From positions 62,001 to 126,000 of the forward strand of contig NZ_JAMTCP010000009.1 in assembly GCF_024171885.1 (NCBI RefSeq): a stretch of DNA of 64,000 nt, in the 5' to 3' direction. Each line of letters starts with the position of its first letter. The first letter of the stretch is position 1. Shown in pieces: positions 36,060-43,824 of this stretch. The notes beneath the pieces are model-generated. The model made no database searches and was not told where the DNA came from. It worked only from the letters and a program-made list of their open reading frames with translations. The position numbers and the translations under genes are program-made. Source of the stretch: Streptoalloteichus tenebrarius (GTDB lineage: Bacteria > Actinomycetota > Actinomycetes > Mycobacteriales > Pseudonocardiaceae).

Positions 36060-36124
36060 GCCTGTGATCGGGTTGAGCCTGTGATCGGGCTGAGCCTGTG
36101 ATCGGGCTGAGCCTGTGATCGGGC
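36060..36124. repeat. 17-base tandem repeat, nearly four units
   Basis: Units GCCTGTGATCGGG(T/C)TGA start at 36060, 36077, 36094 and 36111. It lies in the 35764-36235 region (about 470 bp), where many shorter TGATCGGG-like words recur and no gene is seen. Confidence 0.85.
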
Positions 36125-36235
36125 GGCGCGTGACCGGTCGACTGGGAGCTGTCTTCCTGGTGCTGTCAACCCTTTCGCTGGCTGTCCCCTCGCCCCTATG
36201 TGCCGCCCAGTCCTGTCGACACGCGAGGTTAGCCA

Positions 36236-36631
36236 GTGAACAACGTTGACGAGGGGTTGAACGCGCTCATCCAGCGCGGTTTTCGCTTCCAGCACCTTCG
36301 GGACCGACAAGGCGCCGTGAGCGTCATTATCGGGTCCTACGGATGGTCGGAGTATTACGACTGCATTCACATTCACGGCGAGCGCGACGCGGCGGCGGCC
36401 CGCGCTGTGATGAACTCCCGACCGGGCGCGGACGAAGTGGTGTGGAGCTACGACGGGAACGCGCTGTCCGCGATCCGCGCCCTGTTGGAGCTGCCGAAGC
36501 CACATGAGCCGGGAGCACCCCGGCTGGCCAAACGCGCGCCCTCGGGGTTGTGGCTGCCCGGTTCCGGTCATGACTTGGTGGTGCCACCCGGTCTGTTCCT
36601 GGCCCCGTCCGCCTACAGCTCAAGAGGGTGA
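36236..36631 (+). CDS. Hypothetical protein, upstream of the deaminase/Imm1 locus
   Basis: 131 aa from GTG 36236 with ribosome site GAGG ten bases upstream. The N-terminal 90 residues look folded (EGLNALIQRGFRFQHLRD, VSVIIGSYGWSEYYDCIHIH, VVWSYDGNALSAIRALLELP); the rest is Pro/Gly-rich. Similar short proteins occur in actinobacterial accessory loci, but I know no function. A hairpin (36673-36708) follows, so it is probably transcribed separately from the deaminase remnant. Confidence 0.65.
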   Translation: MNNVDEGLNALIQRGFRFQHLRDRQGAVSVIIGSYGWSEYYDCIHIHGERDAAAARAVMNSRPGADEVVWSYDGNALSAIRALLELPKPHEPGAPRLAKRAPSGLWLPGSGHDLVVPPGLFLAPSAYSSRG

Positions 36632-36672
36632 TGGACGCGCACGGTGAAACACCTGGCGCCAACGGACCACAC

Positions 36673-36708
36673 GCCGTCCCGGTAGTCCGCTCGGGCTGCC
36701 GGGACGGC
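36673..36708. terminator. 10-bp hairpin
   Basis: Arms 36673-36682 and 36699-36708 (GCCGTCCCGG and its complement), 16-base loop, 42 bp after the preceding stop. Confidence 0.5.
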
Positions 36709-36756
36709 GCGCGCAGAACCTACGATCACCCGACGTGATCAAGGGAGGGACACAGC

Positions 36757-37532
36757 GTTTCCACGTTGGGTGAGGTCATCGCGTCGTTACGGACTGTGCT
36801 CGGGAAGCTCAGGGAGGCTCGACAGGGCATGCAGCACGCCGCTGAGTCGCTGGACCAGGCCACCCAGTACCTCGCCCACGCCGTACAAGGCTCGTACGAC
36901 CCGGAAGCCCAGCAAGTCCTAGGAATCCTGGCACTGGCCGCTCTGGCATCGATGACGCTTACCGCACCACGGCGGAAGCTGAGAACCACCTAGAGCACTA
37001 CCTGAACAGCCTGGGCACAGACGGTCCCGGCCACGCCGCCCCAGCACCTGGGGACACCAGCCGCCCGACCCCCTCACCGGCCCGCCCATCCGTCCCCGAG
37101 CCCGCAACTCCCAGCCGGGACCGAGTCGAACAGCTCCGCGCCGAGCTGCCGCCGCCCGTGGTGCGAGGCAGCGGGCAGAAGACGCACGGCCGGTGGATCG
37201 CGCCGGACGGCACGGCCCACCCGATCGTCAGCGGTCGGGACGAGTGGTCGAACCGAGTCAACGACATCTTGAAGGCCGAAGGGTGCCCCTGGCTTCCCGC
37301 CCGCGCCGCCGACGACGTGGAACTGAAGCTAGCCGCGCTCATGCGGGACAAGGGCAGAACCGACCCGAGGATGCGCCACCTCACAGTCGTGATCAACAAT
37401 CGCCCCTGCAAGGGTGACCCAAGCTGCGATGAGCTGTTACCGGTCATCCTCCCCGAGGGATACTCCCTGACCGTGCACGCCCCGAACTACCGCAAGCGGT
37501 TCACCGGAGGAGCGAAGCCGTGGTGGCGCTAA
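36757..37532 (+). pseudogene. SCP1.201/DddA-like deaminase toxin, degraded
   Basis: The protein starts STLGEVIASLRTVLGKLREA after a strong ribosome site (AGGGAGGG, 36741-36748), but the codon at the start position (36757) is GTT, not GTG; the next in-frame TTG is 36766. A helical N-terminal domain leads into a frame change near 36930-36945, then DDAYRTTAEAENHLEHYLNS, a Pro-rich linker and the deaminase domain (about 37160-37532): GRWIAPDGTAHPIVSGRDEW, DDVELKLAALMR, VVINNRPCKGDPSCDELLPV. The zinc motif PCx4-5C is intact, but the expected His-x-Glu is Asp-Val-Glu, one base from His. Lost start, frameshift and altered ligand together say decay. Family members deaminate cytosine in DNA or RNA. 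Confidence 0.75.
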
Positions 37533-37933
37533 GAGCGTGGTACGACCCGGACAACGACCACGAACCAATTGCCGTGACCACCACCGCCGACGCGGACGCC
37601 TTCCTGGACCGCCTAGCCCACGATCGGGCGGCCATGCAGGTACCACCCCTGATGCAGCTCTCCCGTCGTGACCCGGACGGCTGGGCCGTGCTGCACGTTG
37701 GGATCAACACCGACCGAGGCATCCTCACCTACACCGACGCCACGGGCTCTTACGTCACCACCAACAACACCACCGCCACGAACGAACCGCTGACTTACGA
37801 CTACATGGGCCACGTCCGCCAGGTCCCCGGCAACGCCGAGCTACCGCTAGCCGACGTATGCAAGGCCGTGCACGAGTTCGTCACCACCGGTGGCGCACGC
37901 CCCACCTGTGTGCAGTGGCAACCCGACCAGTGA
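37520..37933 (+). CDS. Imm1-family immunity protein
   Basis: 137 aa from GTG 37520, overlapping the last codons of the deaminase frame. Imm1 features: an N-terminal strand pair, ADADAFLDRLAHDR, MQLSRRDPDGWAVLHVGINTDRGILTYTD, and the C-terminal PLADVCKAVHEFVTTGGARPTCVQWQ. Imm1 proteins bind and block SCP1.201/DddA-type deaminases encoded just upstream (DddIA is the known case). The frame is undamaged although the toxin is broken. Confidence 0.88.
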   Translation: MVALRAWYDPDNDHEPIAVTTTADADAFLDRLAHDRAAMQVPPLMQLSRRDPDGWAVLHVGINTDRGILTYTDATGSYVTTNNTTATNEPLTYDYMGHVRQVPGNAELPLADVCKAVHEFVTTGGARPTCVQWQPDQ

Positions 37934-38052
37934 CCCCCGCCGCCCCAAATCCCGTGGGATCACAGGGGATCAGGTATGGCCGTCACGTGCCATCACCGGC
38001 CGCCTGTGGCCGTTCTCACATACCCTCTGACCTGCGCAGACTGTAGTCAGAG

Positions 38053-38113
38053 CAGGTCAGCGCCAAGATTGGGCTTGATGGCTCGCCCCTCAGGGCGGGT
38101 GGGGGCTGACCTG
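38053..38113. other. Nested hairpin in the Imm1-MBL intergenic region
   Basis: Outer arms CAGGTCAGC (38053-38061) and GCTGACCTG (38105-38113) enclose a smaller stem CGCCC-N4-GGGCG (38084-38097). It could be the terminator of the Imm1 gene or a small structured RNA. The rest of 37934-38272 (about 340 bp) shows nothing else. Confidence 0.35.
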
Positions 38114-38272
38114 GGGTGGAAGGTCCGGGGCGTGGGGCTCTGGGCGTGGTGGCGGGGTCGCGCGAGGTGATGCGGCCGGCGCGCGCCGAGCCGGGTGGTC
38201 TCGATCGACAAGCCGTGGACGGCGTGGTTACCCTCCCTCACTCAGTCTTCTGGGTGGCACTGTGGGGTGGGC

Positions 38273-39031
38273 ATGGAACTGGTGGTCCTCGGTGCCGGGA
38301 CGCCCTACCCACGACCGGACCGGGCCTGCTCCGGCTACCTGCTCCGGGCCGACGACATCCGCGTCTGGGTGGACGCGGGTCCGGGCACCCTGGCCAACCT
38401 GCAACGCCACGTCCGGCCGGACCAGCTCTCGGCGATCTGGCTGTCGCACACGCACGCCGACCACACCGCCGACCTGCTGTCCGCGTACTACGCCCTGGCC
38501 TTCGCCGACCTGTCCCCCACCGCGCCGATCCCCGTTCTCGGGCCGCCCGGCTGGGCCGAGCGCATGGAGGCCTTCCTGGCCAGCGGCGAGCCCAACCCGA
38601 TGAGCCGGGTGTTCGAGGTGCACGAACTGCACGACGGGCACGAGGTCACCCTGGGTGGCCTGCGGCTGACCAGCCGGGCGGTCGAGCACGGCCTGCCGGC
38701 GTTCGGGCTGCGCGCGGAGCACGGCGGCCACAGCCTTGCCTACTCGGGCGACACCGGACCGTGCCCCGCGTTGGACGACCTCGCGCGGGACGCGGACCTG
38801 CTGCTCTGCGAGGCCGACTCCAGCACGTGGCCCTCGGACGAGCCGCGCTGGCACTGCACTCCGGAGGACGCCGGCGCCACCGCGCGACGGGCCGGGGTTG
38901 GACGCCTCGTCGTCACCCACGTCGGCCCGTCCCTGTCACCGGAGGAGGCCACACGGCGCGCTCGGACCGCCTTCGGCGGGCCTACGCACTGTGCACACGA
39001 GGGCGACGTGTACTCCCCATCCGGGACGTGA
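38273..39031 (+). CDS. MBL-fold metallo-hydrolase (RNase Z-like)
   Basis: 252 aa from ATG 38273 (G-rich site GGGGTGGG upstream). Metal motif SHTHADHTADLL (HxHxDH), further ligands in AVEHGLPAFG, YSGDTGPC and VTHVGP. The start MELVVLGAGTPYPRPDRACSGYLL is typical of the RNase Z/phosphodiesterase branch. The substrate may be tRNA, cyclic nucleotide or a small ester; tRNA-specific exosite not evident. Confidence 0.9.
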   Translation: MELVVLGAGTPYPRPDRACSGYLLRADDIRVWVDAGPGTLANLQRHVRPDQLSAIWLSHTHADHTADLLSAYYALAFADLSPTAPIPVLGPPGWAERMEAFLASGEPNPMSRVFEVHELHDGHEVTLGGLRLTSRAVEHGLPAFGLRAEHGGHSLAYSGDTGPCPALDDLARDADLLLCEADSSTWPSDEPRWHCTPEDAGATARRAGVGRLVVTHVGPSLSPEEATRRARTAFGGPTHCAHEGDVYSPSGT

Positions 39032-39124
39032 CCGCCCCTTCGTGTGGGAGTTCCGGTCGGCTCCTCAAGAACAGGACCGAGCCGTCCGATCCGTGTCTGG
39101 CTCAGACAGGATCGGAGGAGATTG

Positions 39125-40006
39125 ATGAGGGGGAAGCTCCCGGCCGTGGTCGCGGCGGGCCTGGCCGTCGCGCCCGCGCTGCTCGTGGCGCCCTCGGCGC
39201 AGGCGCGGCCCGAGTGCGTCACCATGGGGCCGGACACGGTGCGCTACGTCGAGATCGACCGCAACAACGTGTACCTGGTCGACGGCTACCACGAGGGGTG
39301 CGTCGAACGCACCACGCGCACCGTCAGCGGGGGGTTCTGCCCGGACGACGAGGGCTGGGTCCGCTGCAACGCGTGGGCGAAGGGGCGGCAGGAGAAGACC
39401 TTCCTGGAGTTGCAGGACTCGTCCTATGTGGACAAGGACGACCTGGGGCCGAAGCCGGAGCCCGCGCCGGCCGGACAGCAGGAGGCCACGCCCTCCTCGG
39501 AGGCCCCGGCGCCCGAGCAGGTCGGGTCCGAGCAGGCGCCGGCCGACCAGGACCAATCCGGCCAGACCCACGCTGATCAGGACCAGTTCGAACAAGTCCA
39601 GCCCGAGCACGCCCAGCCCGAGCACGCCCAGTCGGACCAGGCGCAGTCCGCGCAGGCGGAGCACGCGCCGCAGGAACAGGGCCTGACCGACCAGTCCCAG
39701 CCGACGCCTGATCCGTCCACTTCGGACGCGACAGGGGCGACGCCCGGCGGTGGGACGCCGGACGCCCAGCCGGAGGGCGGGGCGGCGCAGGCCCCGGCCA
39801 GCGCCGCCGCCCCCGTGCCCACACCGACCCCGGTCACACCCGACGCGCAGCCGCCAGCGGCCACACCGGAGTCCCCGGCCGCACCCGCGCCCGCCGTGCA
39901 GATCCCGGCAGACACCACCGGCCTCCAGCCGACGCCCGGCGATCCCGCGCCCCCGGCTCCCGCCGGAGGCCAGAGCCCCGCGTCCTCGGGAGCCCAGTCC
40001 GGGTGA
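39125..40006 (+). CDS. Secreted protein with Gln/Glu/His/Pro-rich tail
   Basis: 293 aa from ATG 39125 with ribosome site GGAGGAG. Sec signal KLPAVVAAGLAVAPALLVAPSAQA, cleavage after AQA. A small domain of about 75 residues with four cysteines (PECVTM, HEGCVERT, GGFCPDD, VRCNAWA) probably forms two disulphides. The remainder is low complexity: EQVQPEHAQPEHAQSDQAQS and then Pro/Ala/Thr. No LPxTG, membrane anchor or lipobox, so free secretion or wall association through the tail. I do not recognise the domain. Confidence 0.7.
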   Translation: MRGKLPAVVAAGLAVAPALLVAPSAQARPECVTMGPDTVRYVEIDRNNVYLVDGYHEGCVERTTRTVSGGFCPDDEGWVRCNAWAKGRQEKTFLELQDSSYVDKDDLGPKPEPAPAGQQEATPSSEAPAPEQVGSEQAPADQDQSGQTHADQDQFEQVQPEHAQPEHAQSDQAQSAQAEHAPQEQGLTDQSQPTPDPSTSDATGATPGGGTPDAQPEGGAAQAPASAAAPVPTPTPVTPDAQPPAATPESPAAPAPAVQIPADTTGLQPTPGDPAPPAPAGGQSPASSGAQSG

Positions 40007-40031
40007 GGGCTGTCACGCGACAGCCCTCACC
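40002..40031. terminator. Perfect 13-bp bidirectional hairpin
   Basis: Arms 40002-40014 and 40019-40031 (GGTGAGGGCTGTC), 4-base loop, between convergent genes; it contains the stop codon of the secreted-protein gene. Confidence 0.8.
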
Positions 40032-40049
40032 TCCACTGACGACAAGCGC

Positions 40050-40928
40050 TCAGCGAGCGGCCAGCGCGGACCGCACCGCCGACGCGAACCGGGCCGGGGC
40101 CTCCGGCCCGGTCTGCCGGAAGCCCAGCGAGGGCTCGGTCAGCTCCAGCTCCAGCAGGAGCTGCCGGCCGTCCGCCCCGCGCAGCACGTCGACCCTGGCG
40201 TACACCAGCTCGTTGCGGCGCATCCCGAACCGGGCGCACACCGCGTCCAGCGTGTCCTCGGCCAGCACCCGCTGCTCCGCCGTCGGCGTGGTCGGCCCCA
40301 ACCGCTCCGCCAGGAACAGGCCGGACGGGTCGACCCTGTTGCCCAGCATCGGTCCCTTGTGGAACGAGTGCGAGTAGACCCCGCCGAGGTAGACCAGCGC
40401 GGTCTCCCCCTCGGCGTCCACGGCCGGCTGGTAGGGCTGCACGAGCGCCACGCCGCCGTCGGTGTGCAGGTCCGCGAGGTGACTCGCGGCCTCCTCCCGC
40501 TGGTCGGGGGCGAACCGGCGCGCGCCGTGCGAGCCGGCGCCCACGGCCGGCTTCACCACCACGTCGACGTCGGGCCAGTCAGGGACAGCCCCCGGCGGGA
40601 CCAGCTCGGTCGGCACGACCGCGAGGCCGTCGGACGCGAGGTCGGCCAGGTAGGACTTGTCGGTGTTCCAGCGCACGAGGTCGGCCCGGTTGGCCAGCCG
40701 GGGCACCGCGTCGCACCAGGCGAGGAACTCCTTGCGGCGCAGGGTGTAGTCCCAGGTCGCGCGGAGCACGACCAGGTCGGCCCCTGCGAAGTCGGCCGAG
40801 GGGTCGTCCCACGGCGCGAACGCCGCGTCGACGCCGACCTCGGCCAACGCCGGCAGCACGCCGACGTCGTCCTTGTCGGAGTCGGGCATCGCCGCGCAGG
40901 TGGCCAGCAGCACGCGGGGACGGCTCAT
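40050..40928 (-). CDS. ATP-grasp protein (RimK/glutathione-synthetase-like)
   Basis: 292 aa from ATG 40928 overlapping the stop of the upstream small gene (ATGA). The ATP-grasp features include VVVKPAVGAGSHGARRF (nucleotide-binding loop), VALVQPYQPAVDAEGETALVYL and a late acidic metal site (LLLELELTEPSLGF). It forms an amide or thioester bond via an acyl phosphate; the acceptor is unknown. Co-transcribed with the 102-aa gene before it. Confidence 0.85.
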   Translation of the reverse strand: MSRPRVLLATCAAMPDSDKDDVGVLPALAEVGVDAAFAPWDDPSADFAGADLVVLRATWDYTLRRKEFLAWCDAVPRLANRADLVRWNTDKSYLADLASDGLAVVPTELVPPGAVPDWPDVDVVVKPAVGAGSHGARRFAPDQREEAASHLADLHTDGGVALVQPYQPAVDAEGETALVYLGGVYSHSFHKGPMLGNRVDPSGLFLAERLGPTTPTAEQRVLAEDTLDAVCARFGMRRNELVYARVDVLRGADGRQLLLELELTEPSLGFRQTGPEAPARFASAVRSALAAR

Positions 40929-41233
40929 CGGCCGGCCATCCGGTGCCGGTGCGCCGGACCGATCCGGACCTGGGCCGTGGTCTCGCGGTCCCAGCCGGTC
41001 AGCTCCAGCCCCTCCACGGCGGCGACCACGGCCTCGCCCGTGGCCACGTCCTTCACCACGACGTCGCCGAGGGCGCCGTCCTCGCCGACCATGGTGACGC
41101 GGGCCCCCTTGCGGCCCAGGTACTGGACGACCGCGCGACCGGTCTTGCCGTGCTCGGCGACGAACCGGCGGGCCGCGTTCACCGCCGAGGGGGGAGCGAC
41201 CACGCTCTGGCTGGCAGGAGTCTGATCAGACAC
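40925..41233 (-). CDS. Small conserved-looking protein paired with the ATP-grasp enzyme
   Basis: 102 aa from GTG 41233. No ribosome site is present, but TAGGCT (minus strand, 41241-41246) lies seven bases before the GTG, so it appears leaderless. Sequence: SAVNAARRFVAEHGKTGRAVVQYLGRKG, then VVVKDVATGEAVVAAVEGL. I do not recognise the family. The overlap with the ATP-grasp gene suggests a substrate or partner role. Confidence 0.7.
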   Translation of the reverse strand: MSDQTPASQSVVAPPSAVNAARRFVAEHGKTGRAVVQYLGRKGARVTMVGEDGALGDVVVKDVATGEAVVAAVEGLELTGWDRETTAQVRIGPAHRHRMAGR

Positions 41234-41240
41234 GAGCGCG

Positions 41241-41246
41241 AGCCTA
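41241..41246 (-). promoter_or_regulatory. -10 element TAGGCT of a probable leaderless promoter
   Basis: It reads TAGGCT on the minus strand, seven bases from the GTG at 41233. Confidence 0.45.
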
Positions 41247-41379
41247 ACCCGCGGTCCTTCGCGGCGTCGGAGGGAATCCGACCACCGGCCGACGGCCGCT
41301 GGCGGGAACAAGCGCGGGACGGGCCGTCGTTGGCGCGAGCGAGATCGACGAGCAGAGATCACGACCAGGAGGAGGTCCG

Positions 41380-42363
41380 ATGCGGGCGGTGGTGGTGCGG
41401 TCCCATGGTGGTCCCGAGGTTCTCCAGCAGGAGGACGTCGACGAGCCGACGCCGGGGGCCGGCGAGCTGCTCGTCGAGGTGGCGGCCTCCGGGGTCAACT
41501 ACATCGACACCTACCAGCGGACGGGCGCCTACCCGCTCCCCCTGCCGGTCACGCTCGGGCTGGAGGGCGCGGGCCGTGTCCTCGCGGTGGGCGAGGGCGT
41601 GACGGAGTTCGCCGTGGGCGACCGGGTCGCGTGGGGCAACACCCTCGGCAGCTACGCGGAGCGGGCGGTGGTGCCGGTGCGCGACGCGGTCGCCGTGCCC
41701 GACGGCGTGGACATCGAGGTCGCGGCCGGGGCGCTGTTGCAGGGCATGACCGCGCACTACCTGACTCACTCCACCTATCCGGTGCGTGAGGGCGACACGG
41801 TGCTCGTGCACGCCGCCGCCGGGGGCATGGGGCTGGCGCTGACGCAGATGGTGAAGGCGCTGGGCGGACGGGTGATCGGCACCGTCTCGACCGAGGAGAA
41901 GGAGCGGCTGGCCCGCGAGGCCGGCGCGGACGAGGTGATCCGGTACACCGAGTTGGGCGGCGGGGAGGAGCTGGCCGCCGAGGTGCGGCGGCTGACCGAC
42001 GGCGAGGGCGTGCCCGTCGTGTACGACGGGGTCGGGGCGACCACCTTCGACGCGAGCCTGGCGAGCCTGCGGCGTCGGGGTGTGCTGGCGTTGTTCGGCG
42101 CGGCCAGCGGGCCGGTGCCGCCGGTGGACCCGCAGCGGCTCAACCGCGCGGGGTCGGTGTTCCTGACCAGGCCGACCCTGGCCGACCACGTGGCCACCAG
42201 GGAGGAGCTGACCTGGCGGGCCGGTGACGTGTTCCGGGCGATCGCGGAGGGCTCGCTGACCATCCACATCGGGCACCGCTACCCGCTGGGCGAGGCGCGC
42301 ACCGCGCACGAGGACCTTCAGGGGCGGCGCACGACGGGCAAGCTCCTGCTCCTCCCCCGCTGA
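41380..42363 (+). CDS. qor: NADPH:quinone oxidoreductase (zinc-independent MDR family)
   Basis: 327 aa from ATG 41380 with ribosome site AGGAGG. MDR fold: SGVNYIDTYQRTGAYPLPLP, GLEGAGRVLAVGEGV, QGMTAHYL, nucleotide motif VHAAAGGMGLALTQMVKALG. It lacks catalytic zinc cysteines, like Qor. Reduces quinones with NADPH in the cytoplasm. Beside ctaB as in mycobacteria. Confidence 0.93.
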   Translation: MRAVVVRSHGGPEVLQQEDVDEPTPGAGELLVEVAASGVNYIDTYQRTGAYPLPLPVTLGLEGAGRVLAVGEGVTEFAVGDRVAWGNTLGSYAERAVVPVRDAVAVPDGVDIEVAAGALLQGMTAHYLTHSTYPVREGDTVLVHAAAGGMGLALTQMVKALGGRVIGTVSTEEKERLAREAGADEVIRYTELGGGEELAAEVRRLTDGEGVPVVYDGVGATTFDASLASLRRRGVLALFGAASGPVPPVDPQRLNRAGSVFLTRPTLADHVATREELTWRAGDVFRAIAEGSLTIHIGHRYPLGEARTAHEDLQGRRTTGKLLLLPR

Positions 42364-42450
42364 GCAGCGCTGAACAGCGTTGAACAGCGCTGGCCGGCAC
42401 ACCGATCGACATCGACAGACATCGACAGACATCGATCGGCGTCGATCGGC
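42361..42450. repeat. Two short 10-base tandem arrays after qor
   Basis: TGAACAGCG(C/T) repeats at 42361-42391 and ATCGACAGAC/ATCGATCGGC repeats at about 42411-42450, between the qor stop and its terminator. Confidence 0.7.
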
Positions 42451-42507
42451 GAACCCAGCGCTGAGCCGACACCGAACGGCGTCAACGAACACGGTCCGCG
42501 CGGGAAA

Positions 42508-42555
42508 AACACCACGGGGGCCTTCCGTCAGATGACGGAAGGCCCCCGTGGTGTT
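42508..42555. terminator. Perfect 23-bp hairpin between convergent qor and ctaB
   Basis: Arms 42508-42530 and 42533-42555, core GGGGGCCTTCCGTCA, with A-run on the left side serving as T-tract for ctaB transcription; bidirectional. Confidence 0.92.
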
Positions 42556-42607
42556 GGCTCTCACAGGTCCGATCGGCGGGCCGGACCCCTCTCGCCGGGA
42601 CCGGACC

Positions 42608-43543
42608 TCAGAACGGCCAGCCGAGCGCCGGCCAGCCGAGCACCGAGTCCACCGACAGCCCGACGCACACCAGCATCAGGTAGGTGTTCGACAGGTGGAA
42701 CAACTTCATCGGGTTGGCCTTGCGCCCGCGCTTGGTCGCGGTGTGCAGGCGGTGGGCCACCACGAGGAACCAGGCGCCGGCCAGCACCGCGGACACCGCG
42801 TACAGCCAGCTCGTCGCCGGGACCAGCAGCAGGGACCACAGCACGGTCGCCCACGTGTACAACACGATCTGGCGAGTCACCCGGTCGGGCGCGGCGACCA
42901 CCGGCAGCATCGGCACGCCGGCCCTGCGGTAGTCGTCCTTGAACTTGGTGGCCAGCGCCCAGGTGTGCGGCGGGGTCCAGAAGAAGACGATGCCGAACAT
43001 CACCAGGGCCGGCCACTCCACGGTGCCGGTGACCGCGGACCAGCCGATCACCACCGGCATGCAGCCGGCCGCGCCGCCCCACACCACGTTCTGCGCCGTC
43101 CGGCGCTTCAGCACCAGGGTGTAGATCAGGACGTAGAACAGGATCGTGGCCACGGCCAGCACGCCGGCCAGCAGGTTCGTGGTCCCCCACAGGAACAGGA
43201 ACGACGCGACGCCGAGCACCAGTCCGAACACCAACGCGTGGCGCGTGCTCACGCTGTGTTTCGGCAATGGCCGCACCTTCGTGCGTTTCATCACCGAGTC
43301 GATATCGGCGTCGGCGACACAGTTCAACGCGTTCGCGCTGCCGGCCGCCATAATCCCGCCCACCAGGGTGGCGAAGAAGGTCCCGAGCGGCGGAAGTCCG
43401 CGCTGGGCCAACAACATCGCGGGGATGGTGGTCACCAGCAGCAGCTCGATGACCCGTGGCTTGATCAGCCCCACGTACGCCCGGAGCAGATCGCCCAGGC
43501 TGCGGGCTCGGGAGGCTGTGGGCAGCTCGACGGCGGTGCTCAC
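42608..43543 (-). CDS. ctaB: CtaB protohaem IX farnesyltransferase (haem O synthase)
   Basis: 311 aa from GTG 43543 (ribosome site GGGGGGC); an ATG at 43612 would add 23 residues. UbiA-type prenyltransferase: first Asp motif [20 protein letters not shown], second [12 protein letters not shown] region, about eight to nine transmembrane helices, [16 protein letters not shown] signature. It makes haem O for CtaA. Divergent from tkt; TAGGCT near 43718 is a likely tkt -10. Confidence 0.94.
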   Translation of the reverse strand: MSTAVELPTASRARSLGDLLRAYVGLIKPRVIELLLVTTIPAMLLAQRGLPPLGTFFATLVGGIMAAGSANALNCVADADIDSVMKRTKVRPLPKHSVSTRHALVFGLVLGVASFLFLWGTTNLLAGVLAVATILFYVLIYTLVLKRRTAQNVVWGGAAGCMPVVIGWSAVTGTVEWPALVMFGIVFFWTPPHTWALATKFKDDYRRAGVPMLPVVAAPDRVTRQIVLYTWATVLWSLLLVPATSWLYAVSAVLAGAWFLVVAHRLHTATKRGRKANPMKLFHLSNTYLMLVCVGLSVDSVLGWPALGWPF

Positions 43544-43824
43544 AGCGCCCCCCGCGCAGCGCTCACCGGCGGCATGGGACTCCTCGTCGGTTCGGGTGTC
43601 GACCCTGGACATCGGGCCGTGACGAATGGTAGTCGCACTACTCAACCGTCCACCCGCCGGGGTGCTTCGCCCCGGCTGGGTGGTGGCGTGCGGATCACGC
43701 GATCAGCGGACCCGGACTAGGCTGACCCGCGGACGAGGGAGAACCAGCGGGAAGGGCCGGACGACGACATCCCCTCGTACGCCGTTCACGCCCCCCGCGA
43801 TCAAGTGAAGTGGGAGCTGCGTCC

